Shown here piece by piece: positions 8,709 to 15,358 of a stretch of DNA of 64,000 nt. The notes beneath the pieces were generated by a model. It was not told the origin of the DNA. It saw only the letters and a list, made by a program, of their open reading frames with translations, and did not search any database. Source of the DNA: JAKANT01 sp035502095 (lineage in GTDB: Bacteria > Pseudomonadota > Gammaproteobacteria > Burkholderiales > Burkholderiaceae_F); the NCBI GenBank assembly GCA_035502095.1, contig DATJUX010000043.1, positions 310,001-374,000 of the forward strand. The letters run 5' to 3'. Position numbers and translations under genes: made by a program. Within the stretch, counting starts at the first letter, position 1. Each line of letters opens with the position of its first letter.

Positions 8709-10711
8709 AGCATCAGGCCCAGCAGGACGAGCAGCGTGGCGAAGCTGTAGAGGAGGTAGGTCGCAATGCGCCCCTGCTGCAGCCATGCGACCGACTGCGC
8801 GACGCGGTGTACACCTTGCGCGAGCGGCAGGTAGATGCCGCTCCAGATGCGATCGCCGATCTCGACCCGGTAGCGGGGCGCGGCATCGAACGGCGTCGGC
8901 AGCTCGCGCTGCATGCTGAAAAACGGCTGGAAGATGTGGCGGATCGGCTGGCCGAAACCTTCGGCGGTGTCCTGCATGCGCGCATCGAGGCGCACGAAGC
9001 CGCAGTCCCACGGCGGCGCCCGCCGCACGCGGCGGTGATAGAAGTAGCTGACGCCACCGATGGTGGCGGCGATGGTGACGGCGACGCCGACCAGGAACAG
9101 CACCGGCGCATACGACGCCTGGCGACCCGCAACCGGAACCAGCATCCACCAGCTCGTCGCGGCCGCCAGCGGCGGGGCGATGCCGAGCTGCTCCGGGACC
9201 ACGTGCAGCAGGCGGATCAGCTGCATCGGCGCGAGGCCGAGCAGCACGCAGCCGGCGGCCAGCCACACGAGCCCGATCCGCTCGAGCCGACCCGCATCGT
9301 GCGCGTGGCGCAGCGTCGCTTCGCGCGGTTGCCCGAGGAAGATCACGCCGAAGAACTTCACCATTACGTAGGCGGCGAGCGCCGCGGCCAGCACGACGAT
9401 AGCCGCAGCCAGCGGCAGCAGCATGTTGAGAAAAGCCTTCGGCACCTCGTGCGCCGACAGGAAGGCCTGCAGCAGCAGCCATTCGGACACGAAGCCGTTC
9501 AGCGGCGGCAGGCCCGCGATCGCAAGCGCACCGATCAGCGTCGTCCACGCGACCCACGGCATGCGATGGATCAGGCCGCCGAGGCGGCCGAGATTGCGCT
9601 GGCCGGTGGCGTGCAGGACACATCCGGTGCCGACGAAGAGCAGGCTCTTCATGAACGCGTGGTTGATCGCGTGGTAGAGCACGGCGACCAGCGCGAGTGC
9701 GGCGAGTTGCCCCATGCCGTTGCCGTTGAAGACGATCGCCAGCCCGACGCCGGTGAAGATGATCCCGATGTTCTCGATCGACGAGAACGCCAGCAGGCGC
9801 TTCATGTCGGTCTGCGCGGCGGCGAAGATCACGCCGTAGAGTGCGGTGAAGAGTCCCAGCGCAAGCGGCGCGAGGCCCCACCACCACGCGGGGCTGCCGA
9901 GCAGGTCGAACGCGACGCGCAGGGTTCCGTACAACGCGGTCTTCAGCATCACGCCGCTCATCAGTGCCGAAACCGGCGAGGGCGCGGCCGGGTGCGCCTC
10001 CGGCAGCCAGACGTGCAGCGGCACGAGCCCCGCTTTTGCCCCGAACCCAAACAGCGCCAGCAGGAACGCGGCCGACGCCCAGGCCGGCGCCAGCGACGCC
10101 GAGCGCATCGCATCGAACGTGAACTGCCAGGTCCCGCCTTGCATGACGCCGAACGCGAGCAGGATCGCCACGGCGCCGACGTGCGCGATCAACAGGTAGA
10201 GAAAGCCGGCGCGCCGGATGTCGGGGATGCGGTGCTGCGTCGTCACCAGGAAATACGAGGCGAGCGCCATCGACTCCCACGCCACCATGAATGCATAGGC
10301 GTCGTCGGCCAGCAGCACCAGGCCCATGCTCGCGAGGAAGGTGTGGTACTGCAGGCACAGCAGCCCCGGCGCCGTGCCTTCGCCGGCGCGGAAGTAGCCG
10401 GCGCTGAAGATCGAAATGCCGGCCGCGGCGGCGCCGAGCAGGAACAGGAAGACGCAGCTCAACGCGTCGCGCCGCAGGTGAAACGGCAGGTCCGGCAGGC
10501 CGATCGCGAGCACGAGCCGCTCTGGCGGCATGACGATCGAGACCAGCGCCACCACGGCAATCGCGGCGCCGACCAGGGCGCCAAGCGGGAACAGCAGCCG
10601 GCCGACCAGCCGCAGGCTCGCCGGCCGCGCGAGCCCCGCCATCCCGATCAGCACCCACGCCGCCAGCAGCGCGAGCAGGATCGACAGCGGGTCGAGCGGG
10701 TTACCGGCCAT
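8705..10711 (-). CDS. hyfB: Antiporter-like membrane subunit HyfB (NuoL family)
   Basis: This 668-residue protein is the first gene of the operon and the largest antiporter-like subunit. Family landmarks are VAWESMALASYFLV (conserved Glu), FGFGAKAGLVPLHVWLPEAHP, SSIENIGIIFTGVG and YHAINHAFMKSLLFVGTG. Length and the C-terminal extension fit HyfB/HycC. With HyfF it would supply two ion-translocating modules to the complex. The operon contains no HyfA, HyfD or HyfH counterpart, so the electron-input ferredoxin-type subunit is missing here. The upstream region contains a palindrome at 10769 and a divergent regulator gene. Confidence 0.87.
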   Translation of the reverse strand: MAGNPLDPLSILLALLAAWVLIGMAGLARPASLRLVGRLLFPLGALVGAAIAVVALVSIVMPPERLVLAIGLPDLPFHLRRDALSCVFLFLLGAAAAGISIFSAGYFRAGEGTAPGLLCLQYHTFLASMGLVLLADDAYAFMVAWESMALASYFLVTTQHRIPDIRRAGFLYLLIAHVGAVAILLAFGVMQGGTWQFTFDAMRSASLAPAWASAAFLLALFGFGAKAGLVPLHVWLPEAHPAAPSPVSALMSGVMLKTALYGTLRVAFDLLGSPAWWWGLAPLALGLFTALYGVIFAAAQTDMKRLLAFSSIENIGIIFTGVGLAIVFNGNGMGQLAALALVAVLYHAINHAFMKSLLFVGTGCVLHATGQRNLGRLGGLIHRMPWVAWTTLIGALAIAGLPPLNGFVSEWLLLQAFLSAHEVPKAFLNMLLPLAAAIVVLAAALAAYVMVKFFGVIFLGQPREATLRHAHDAGRLERIGLVWLAAGCVLLGLAPMQLIRLLHVVPEQLGIAPPLAAATSWWMLVPVAGRQASYAPVLFLVGVAVTIAATIGGVSYFYHRRVRRAPPWDCGFVRLDARMQDTAEGFGQPIRHIFQPFFSMQRELPTPFDAAPRYRVEIGDRIWSGIYLPLAQGVHRVAQSVAWLQQGRIATYLLYSFATLLVLLGLML

Positions 10712-10768
10712 TGCGCGATGAACAGACCAGACAGCGGGCGGGCGGCGCCGCGCGCCGCGTTGTACTTG

Positions 10769-10789
10769 GATGTTAATTCTCTTAACATC
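10769..10789. promoter_or_regulatory. Perfect 8-bp inverted repeat between hyfB and the RHH gene
   Basis: GATGTTAA and TTAACATC flank a 5-base spacer in an AT-rich island (about 10761-10800) that stands out from the GC-rich surroundings. It lies 33 bases upstream of the divergent ribbon-helix-helix gene and 58 bases upstream of hyfB. A TACTAAT sequence at 10793 could be a -10 element. It is a reasonable operator candidate for the RHH protein. Confidence 0.5.
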
Positions 10790-10821
10790 ACATACTAATC
10801 GAATTCCAGCAGGGAACCGGC

Positions 10822-11049
10822 TTGGCCACCGAAGAGCGCACGGCGCGCCTGACGCTCCTCGTCGACCCGCGCAAGAAGGCCGTGTTCGAGCGCCTGTGCG
10901 CCGAAGAGGACGCTACGCCTTCGCAGGTCGTGCGCCGGCTGATCCGCGCCTATATCGAGGAGCGCACGGGCAAGCCGTGGTCGCCGGAGCCGGTGGTCGC
11001 GCCGGCACGGGCGGCGAAAAAGCGCGCTACGAACCGGCCGGCGCGGTGA
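10822..11049 (+). CDS. Small ribbon-helix-helix (CopG-type) DNA-binding protein
   Basis: The 75-residue product starts at a TTG (10822-10824) with an AGGGA ribosome-binding site 7 bases upstream. Residues about 7-50 fit a ribbon-helix-helix fold: a strand (ARLTLLVD), helix one (PRKKAVFERLCAEEDA) and helix two beginning TPSQVVRRLIRAYIEER. The last 25 residues are basic and Ala/Pro-rich. It is divergent from hyfB with a palindrome in between, so it may regulate that operon and itself. No toxin gene follows, which argues against a toxin-antitoxin role. Confidence 0.6.
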   Translation: MATEERTARLTLLVDPRKKAVFERLCAEEDATPSQVVRRLIRAYIEERTGKPWSPEPVVAPARAAKKRATNRPAR

Positions 11050-11100
11050 CGGTGCGCGGTCTCACCGCGAGCGGACGCAAGAGACGTCGGCACACGCAGA

Positions 11101-11132
11101 GCTGAGATTCCTCCCTTCGGTCGGAATGACAA
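11101..11132. repeat. Dispersed intergenic palindrome (GAGATTCC...GGAATGACA type)
   Basis: The sequence runs from GAGATTCCTC to TCGGAATGACA. The same signature recurs at 15043, 15265 and 49620, always between genes. It looks like a mobile or amplified short palindromic element of this genome. Confidence 0.5.
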
Positions 11133-11179
11133 GCGCTGTCGCCGCGGGTGCCGCCACTTCGGCAGCAGCGAATACGGGT

Positions 11180-11345
11180 CGAGCGCTGCGCGTATGCGTT
11201 TTGCACCGAACCGAGTTCCGTTGCCGAGGCGCGCCGTAATGTTCCCTTGCGCAGCGCCTGCGAAGTGAGGTCGTGGAACTCGTGCATGGGCACCACGTGC
11301 AAGTGAGCATGCGCGACATCGAATCCGGCGACCAGCCGCCCCGTC
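11180..11345 (-). pseudogene. Remnant of a HIT-family (histidine triad) nucleotide hydrolase gene
   Basis: On the minus strand one frame reads TGRLVAGFDVAHAHLHVVPM followed by HEFHDLTSQALRKGTLRRAS. The H-A-H-L-H-V-V part (11291-11311) is the histidine-triad active-site motif, and the following HDL is also typical of HIT proteins near their C terminus. The N-terminal half of the family (about 80 residues) cannot be found upstream, and the C terminus runs on into the repeat at 11101 without the normal ending. It is therefore best read as a decayed fragment in the 11050-11402 gap. No other gene was seen in this gap. Confidence 0.5.
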
Positions 11346-11402
11346 CTTCGACGAAAAGGGCAACCGGTCCTGAAGCCGCCGGAGGTGTTCGCGAAGCGAG
11401 CG

Positions 11403-12080
11403 CTATTTCGTCCGCTGCGCCTGCCACAACTGCGCGAAGCGTTCCAGTTCGGCGGCCTCGACGTCCGAGACTGCCCAGTACTGCATCGATCCGTCGGCCC
11501 AGTGCAGCAGGTTGAAGCCGCGCTTCGTGGCGAGCTCCGGCTGCGTCCTCGCGTCGCTCGGCCACACGAAGACGTCGATCATGTGCAGGTCGCGCGCGTA
11601 GGCGAGCGTCGCGACGGTGTTGCCGCGTACGTGCTCGATGCGCCCGCCGCGCAGCGGAAACCCGTCGGTGGCGAGGTCGAACACCGGCGGCGCATAGTCG
11701 ATGCGGCCCTGGAACCAGGGCTTGACGGTGTGGCGATCGGTCGACACCACTTCGGTGAGCGGCCCGATACGCAGCGCGCGCACGTGATCGGCGACCAGTT
11801 CGGTATCCAGCGATTCATTCACTTGCAAGCGCTGTACCGCGGGGAGCACGAACAAGGCGCTCGCCAGGCCAGCCGCGAAGCTCACCGAGGCGGTGCGCCA
11901 ACCGAAATTCGCAAAGCTCGGCACGCCGAAGCCGAACCAGCGCCGCCCTGGCCGGGTGGCACGGCCCGCTTCGGCCAGCGTGATCTGCGTGCGCACGGCG
12001 GCACGCAAGCCATCCGGCGCGCTGTACCGGGTTGCGTGCCGGCGGATCTGCGCCGAGAGTTCTTCGTCGTCGAGGCTCAT
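11403..12080 (-). CDS. Anti-sigma factor (membrane-anchored, RsiW-like)
   Basis: The 225-residue product begins with a short cytoplasmic region resembling a zinc-less anti-sigma domain (SLDDEELSAQIRRHATRYSA), has one membrane segment at about residues 60-82 (TASVSFAAGLASALFVLPAV) and a C-terminal periplasmic domain of about 140 residues. The periplasmic part (DLHMIDVFVWPSDA; GFNLLHWADGSMQYWAVSD) is the conserved module of anti-sigma factors paired with such ECF sigmas. It starts 1 base after the sigma stop. It should bind and hold the sigma factor until a periplasmic signal arrives. Confidence 0.8.
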   Translation of the reverse strand: MSLDDEELSAQIRRHATRYSAPDGLRAAVRTQITLAEAGRATRPGRRWFGFGVPSFANFGWRTASVSFAAGLASALFVLPAVQRLQVNESLDTELVADHVRALRIGPLTEVVSTDRHTVKPWFQGRIDYAPPVFDLATDGFPLRGGRIEHVRGNTVATLAYARDLHMIDVFVWPSDARTQPELATKRGFNLLHWADGSMQYWAVSDVEAAELERFAQLWQAQRTK

Positions 12081-12081
12081 T

Positions 12082-12612
12082 TCATTCGCCCAGGCTGGTT
12101 TGCGACAGGATGCTGCGCAGCTTCTCGCGTGCGCGCGAAAGGCGCGACATCACGGTGCCGACCGGAACCGCGACGATCTTGGCGATCTGTGCGTAATCGA
12201 GGTCCTCGAATTCGCGCAGCACGATCACCTCGCGCAGCGGCGGCGACAACGCGCGGATCGCCGCGTTGACCTGCATGCGCGTGCGCTGGCGCTGCAGCTG
12301 CGCCGCCGGATCGGACTGGCTGCGTTCGGCTTCGCCGAGCGCCGCTTCGAACTCCGCATCGTCGAACTCGACATGCTGCGGGGCGCTGCGCGCACGCTCC
12401 AGCGCGGTGAAGCACGTGTTGCGCACGATGCCGAGCAGCCACGGGCGTGCGTCCTGGCCGCGCAGCGATCCGACATAACGAAACGCCCGCATCAAGGCGT
12501 CCTGGACCGCGTCCTCGGCCGCCTGGTCGCTGCGCAACAGCCAGCGCGCAAGGTTGTACGCCGCATCGAGGTGCGGCAAGACCAGCTCTTCGAAGGCCTG
12601 CCGGTTGCTCAC
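12082..12612 (-). CDS. ECF-family RNA polymerase sigma factor
   Basis: The 176-residue protein has sigma region 2 (FEELVLPHLDAAYNLARWLL, DAVQDALMRAFRY, DARPWLLGIVRN) and region 4 (ALSPPLREVIVLREFEDLDY, AQIAKIVAVPVGTVMSRLSR), and no region 3, as expected for extracytoplasmic-function sigmas. It is followed directly by its anti-sigma and preceded by the cupredoxin gene. The cluster order (cytochrome c, phosphoesterase, cupredoxin, sigma, anti-sigma) suggests it controls periplasmic redox or metal functions, perhaps including its own upstream genes. Confidence 0.88.
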   Translation of the reverse strand: MSNRQAFEELVLPHLDAAYNLARWLLRSDQAAEDAVQDALMRAFRYVGSLRGQDARPWLLGIVRNTCFTALERARSAPQHVEFDDAEFEAALGEAERSQSDPAAQLQRQRTRMQVNAAIRALSPPLREVIVLREFEDLDYAQIAKIVAVPVGTVMSRLSRAREKLRSILSQTSLGE

Positions 12613-12621
12613 ATGCGCATC

Positions 12622-12990
12622 CTAGGCGCTTACGATAAAACGACCGCTCATCCCCTCATGGCCCTCGCCGCAGAAGTTGTCGCAGACGAAGTCGATCACG
12701 CCGGGCGCCGCCGGTTGCAGCTCAAGTCGGTTCACCCGCCCTGGGACGAGATCCAGCCGCTTGCCCAGGTCGGGAATGTTCATGCCGTGCACGAAGTCGA
12801 TCGAGTTGATCTCGACGACCACCGCTTCGCCGACTTTCAGCGGGATCTCGTTCGGCTCGTAGGCAAAACGGTGCGCCGTCATCTTGATGACCCGTGGCGC
12901 GGTATTCTGCGCGGCGCTCGCGCCGACGAGCGCCGCGCCGGCCGCGGCCAGCACGCCGCGCAGAATCGAGCGGCGGCTCGTCACCTTCAT
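12622..12990 (-). CDS. Periplasmic cupredoxin with a CuA-type copper motif
   Basis: This 122-residue protein has an N-terminal export signal (SRRSILRGVLAAAGAALVGA, with a twin-arginine pair) and one cupredoxin domain. The ligands form a CuA pattern: His68 in VHGMN, then Cys103, Cys107, His111 and Met114 in CDNFCGEGHEGM. That C-x3-C-x3-H-x2-M loop is the binuclear copper site of cytochrome oxidase subunit II and N2O reductase, here in a small stand-alone protein without transmembrane helices of COX II. Its ATG overlaps the stop of the phosphoesterase gene (ATGA). It may carry electrons or copper for a partner outside the window. Confidence 0.8.
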   Translation of the reverse strand: MKVTSRRSILRGVLAAAGAALVGASAAQNTAPRVIKMTAHRFAYEPNEIPLKVGEAVVVEINSIDFVHGMNIPDLGKRLDLVPGRVNRLELQPAAPGVIDFVCDNFCGEGHEGMSGRFIVSA

Positions 12991-13898
12991 GCACGCACCA
13001 CCGGATATTCGGCCACCTTGAGCGACAGGCCGGCGTCTTCGGCTTCGATCTCGCGGAAGCCGAGCCCCTTGTACGGCGCGCTGGCGTCCCAGGGCAGCGG
13101 CGTGCGCTTGTCCTGCGAACCGGGAGCCGGCAGCGCGAAGATCAGCGACTTCGCCGAATGGTGGGCGATGTGCCCGGTCATGTGGTGGTTCTCCTGGTGG
13201 ATGTGGCCGTAGAAGACCGTGACGTTTTCGTAGGGCATCAGCAGCTCGACCGCCTGGGCGCCGTCGCGCGTTGCCCAATCCCACTTGGGCGCCAGGTCGA
13301 ACAGCGGCCGGTGCGTCAGCACGACGATCGGTGCCTTCCTGTCGCGCGCGGCAAGGTCCTTGCGCAGCCAGTCGAGCTGTTCCTCGCCGATCTTGGCGCC
13401 GGGGTCGGAGACGTTGTCGAGGGCGATGAAGTGCACGCCCTTGTGGTCGAACGTGTAGAACGTCTCGCCGAAGGACTCCTTGAAGGCCGCGCCGCGATCG
13501 AGTGCCGCGTCGTGCTCGCCGGCCAGGAAATGCACCGGCTTGACCTTGAGGTCGGCGACGATCGACTTGAACTCGGCGAGGCGCCGGCGCCGCTCGGCGG
13601 GATCGTCCGTCGTGTGGGTCAGGTCGCCGGTGAAGACGATGAACTCGGGCGGCGTCTCCAGCGCGTTGACGGTGGCGATCGCCTTGCGCAGCGTCACGCC
13701 GGCGTCGGGATTGGCGGGTCCCTGGTAGCCCCAGTGCGAGTCCGACAGCTGTACGAAATAGAAGTCCTTGTAGTCGGCGGGAGCCATGCCGCTGCCGGCG
13801 GACATGTTCTCGCCGCGGCTGGCACAGCCCGCGAGGGCGGAAGCGAAGACGACCCCACCGCCGACCGCGGTGAGCGCGAGGAAATCACGACGTTGCAT
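12987..13898 (-). CDS. Tat-exported metallophosphoesterase lipoprotein
   Basis: The 303-residue product begins MQRRDFLALTAVGGG, a twin-arginine signal, and carries a lipobox (LAGC, Cys25), so it is probably a periplasmic lipoprotein. Calcineurin-like motifs are in order: LSDSHWGY (Asp53, His55), FTGDLTH (Asp92), GEHD (127-130), LTHRPLF and YGHIHQENHH. The third motif is GEHD instead of the usual GNHD, so one metal or phosphate ligand is altered. The start was chosen for the signal peptide; an in-frame start 23 codons upstream would bury it. It is translationally coupled to the cupredoxin gene. Confidence 0.83.
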   Translation of the reverse strand: MQRRDFLALTAVGGGVVFASALAGCASRGENMSAGSGMAPADYKDFYFVQLSDSHWGYQGPANPDAGVTLRKAIATVNALETPPEFIVFTGDLTHTTDDPAERRRRLAEFKSIVADLKVKPVHFLAGEHDAALDRGAAFKESFGETFYTFDHKGVHFIALDNVSDPGAKIGEEQLDWLRKDLAARDRKAPIVVLTHRPLFDLAPKWDWATRDGAQAVELLMPYENVTVFYGHIHQENHHMTGHIAHHSAKSLIFALPAPGSQDKRTPLPWDASAPYKGLGFREIEAEDAGLSLKVAEYPVVRA

Positions 13899-14001
13899 GG
13901 TGCGGGCTCCTTGATGGCGATGGTGGGTGGGTGCGGCCTCAGGTTGGAGGATCCGCCGCGCTCCCAAGTTGTCTTACCCGCGCAGCCGCGGATTCATTCC
14001 C

Positions 14002-14376
14002 TCATTTGTTCACCGTCGCGTGCTTGAGGTAGGTGATCACGTCGGCGCGATCCCTCGCCTCCGGAACGTTCACGCCCATGCGCTGGCCCGGGACGAGTTT
14101 CTCCGGGTCGGTGAGCCAGCGGTCGAGCGTCTCTTCGTTCCACACGATGTGCGCGGACTTCAGCGCATCGGAGTAGACGAAGCCGGGCGCTTGAGCGGCG
14201 GCGCGCCCGAACACGCCGCGATGCGCCGGCCCGACGCCGTTGTAGTCGAGCGAGTGGCAGGCGCTGCAGCGCGCCTGATAGACCACACGCCCTGCATCGG
14301 CATCACCCGCGGCGAACGCCGCCGGGGCGCACGCCGCGATGCCGACAGCGAGGAGAACCTTCGATGCAAACTTCAT
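14002..14376 (-). CDS. Periplasmic class I c-type cytochrome
   Basis: The 124-residue protein has a Sec signal peptide (cleavage probably after AFA, residue 22) and one heme-binding motif, Cys37-x-x-Cys40-His41 (CSACHS). The distal ligand is likely Met100 in VPGQRMGV. Length and the PAHRGVFGR motif fit the cytochrome c2/c-550 type. It is the first gene of a minus-strand cluster leading through the phosphoesterase and CuA cupredoxin to the sigma pair, which suggests a shared electron-transfer or respiratory-stress role. Confidence 0.88.
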   Translation of the reverse strand: MKFASKVLLAVGIAACAPAAFAAGDADAGRVVYQARCSACHSLDYNGVGPAHRGVFGRAAAQAPGFVYSDALKSAHIVWNEETLDRWLTDPEKLVPGQRMGVNVPEARDRADVITYLKHATVNK

Positions 14377-14527
14377 GGGTGGACTCGCGACAGGAGATCT
14401 CAGTGCACTACCGCGGCGGACGGGCGCTTATTCCAATGTTCTTGCGCGGAATAACGCGTGCGTGACGCGAGTACTGCACTCGCATACGGCTCACGGGCCG
14501 GACTCTTCCGTCTGGAAAGGAAACGTC

Positions 14528-15031
14528 ATGAAGTTCAGTGTTTTGGCCGGCGCGCTCGCGCTGCTCGCAGCGATCGGCACCCAGGTACACGCGCAGGGCA
14601 CGAAGACCCGCGAACAGGTCGCGGGCGAACTGGCGCAGGCGATGCGCGACGGCGCCGTGCTCGCGCCCGGCGAAAGCGGGCTGACCGAACGTGAATTGCA
14701 TCCCGGGCGTTACCCGGCTGCACAGGCGGCACGCGGCAAGACGCGAGACGAGGCGAAGAACGAACTCGTGGAAGCGATGCATGCCGGCGACATCAGCGCC
14801 AACGGCGAAACGGGTCTCACGCTGCGCGAACTGAATCCGCAGCGTTATCCTGTGGCCGTCGCGGTCGCAGGCAAGACGCGCGAGCAGGTGAAGGCAGACC
14901 TGGCCGAAGCCATCCGCAACGGCGACGTGATCGCAAGCGGCGAATCCGCCAGCAAGCTCAACGAGGTGCATCCGCAGTGGTATGCCAGGTCGCAACGCGC
15001 GACCAACGCGGTGGCCCAGGCGGAGCGGTGA
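14528..15031 (+). CDS. Secreted DUF4148-type protein with three tandem repeats
   Basis: The 167-residue product has a signal peptide (MKFSVLAGALALLAAIGTQVHA) and then three repeats of about 45 residues starting near residues 25, 70 and 115. Each repeat reads like KTREQVxxELAQAM, then a small loop with GES or GET, then a RELHPxRYP-like ending. DUF4148 proteins are small exported proteins of Burkholderiales that usually have one unit; function is unknown. The ATG follows GGAAAGGAAACGTC, a good ribosome-binding site. The gene stands alone between inverted-repeat-rich gaps. Confidence 0.75.
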   Translation: MKFSVLAGALALLAAIGTQVHAQGTKTREQVAGELAQAMRDGAVLAPGESGLTERELHPGRYPAAQAARGKTRDEAKNELVEAMHAGDISANGETGLTLRELNPQRYPVAVAVAGKTREQVKADLAEAIRNGDVIASGESASKLNEVHPQWYARSQRATNAVAQAER

Positions 15032-15042
15032 ACTCCCCTGCC

Positions 15043-15075
15043 TTGTCGTTCCGAGGCAGCGACGAGGCATCTCGG
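15043..15075. repeat. Dispersed intergenic repeat (TTGTCGTTCC...GAGGCATCTCGG)
   Basis: This copy of the 11101-type element reads outward in the other orientation, with TGTCGTTCCGAGG and GACGAGGCATCTCG. It lies immediately after the DUF4148 gene. Confidence 0.4.
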
Positions 15076-15100
15076 CGCCGCGCACTGGCAGAAAAGCCAG

Positions 15101-15142
15101 ACGCGGATCAAATGACGGTCTGATCCGCGTAAATCCGCGTCA
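15101..15142. repeat. REP-like hairpin with ATCCGCGT units
   Basis: ACGCGGATCA (15101-15110) and TGATCCGCGT (15121-15130) form a perfect 10-base inverted repeat around a 10-base loop, followed by another ATCCGCGTCA unit. A second copy with the same ATCCGCGTCAAGG ending is at 49544-49600. No T tract follows, so it is a dispersed repeat more than a terminator. Confidence 0.5.
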
Positions 15143-15264
15143 TGGCCCTCTCTTCCAGCCGCAAGGCCCGGCGCCCCGACAGCAGATACGATGGCATGGT
15201 CCGCGCGCCCAAGGACCCAGCCGGCGCCCGCGCTTGCGACTCGGCATGACAGATGAAACGGCAT

Positions 15265-15302
15265 TGTCATTCCGACGAGCGGAGCGAGCAGGAATCTCGC
15301 GG
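15265..15302. repeat. Dispersed intergenic repeat (TGTCATTCCGA...AGGAATCTCGC)
   Basis: This is the clearest copy of the family seen at 11101, with TGTCATTCCGA at the left, GAGCGGAGCGAGC in the middle and AGGAATCTCGC at the right. The 15032-15358 gap holds three repeat units and no gene that I can support. Confidence 0.5.
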
Positions 15303-15358
15303 CTGGCCCGGGCGCACGGTTCGTCGGGACCCCTGGTCTTTTCCTCGTCGACGCCCGC

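Noticed and set aside
10822..11049. Antitoxin of a toxin-antitoxin pair
   Set aside because: No toxin-like gene follows or precedes the RHH gene; the downstream region holds a repeat and a HIT remnant.
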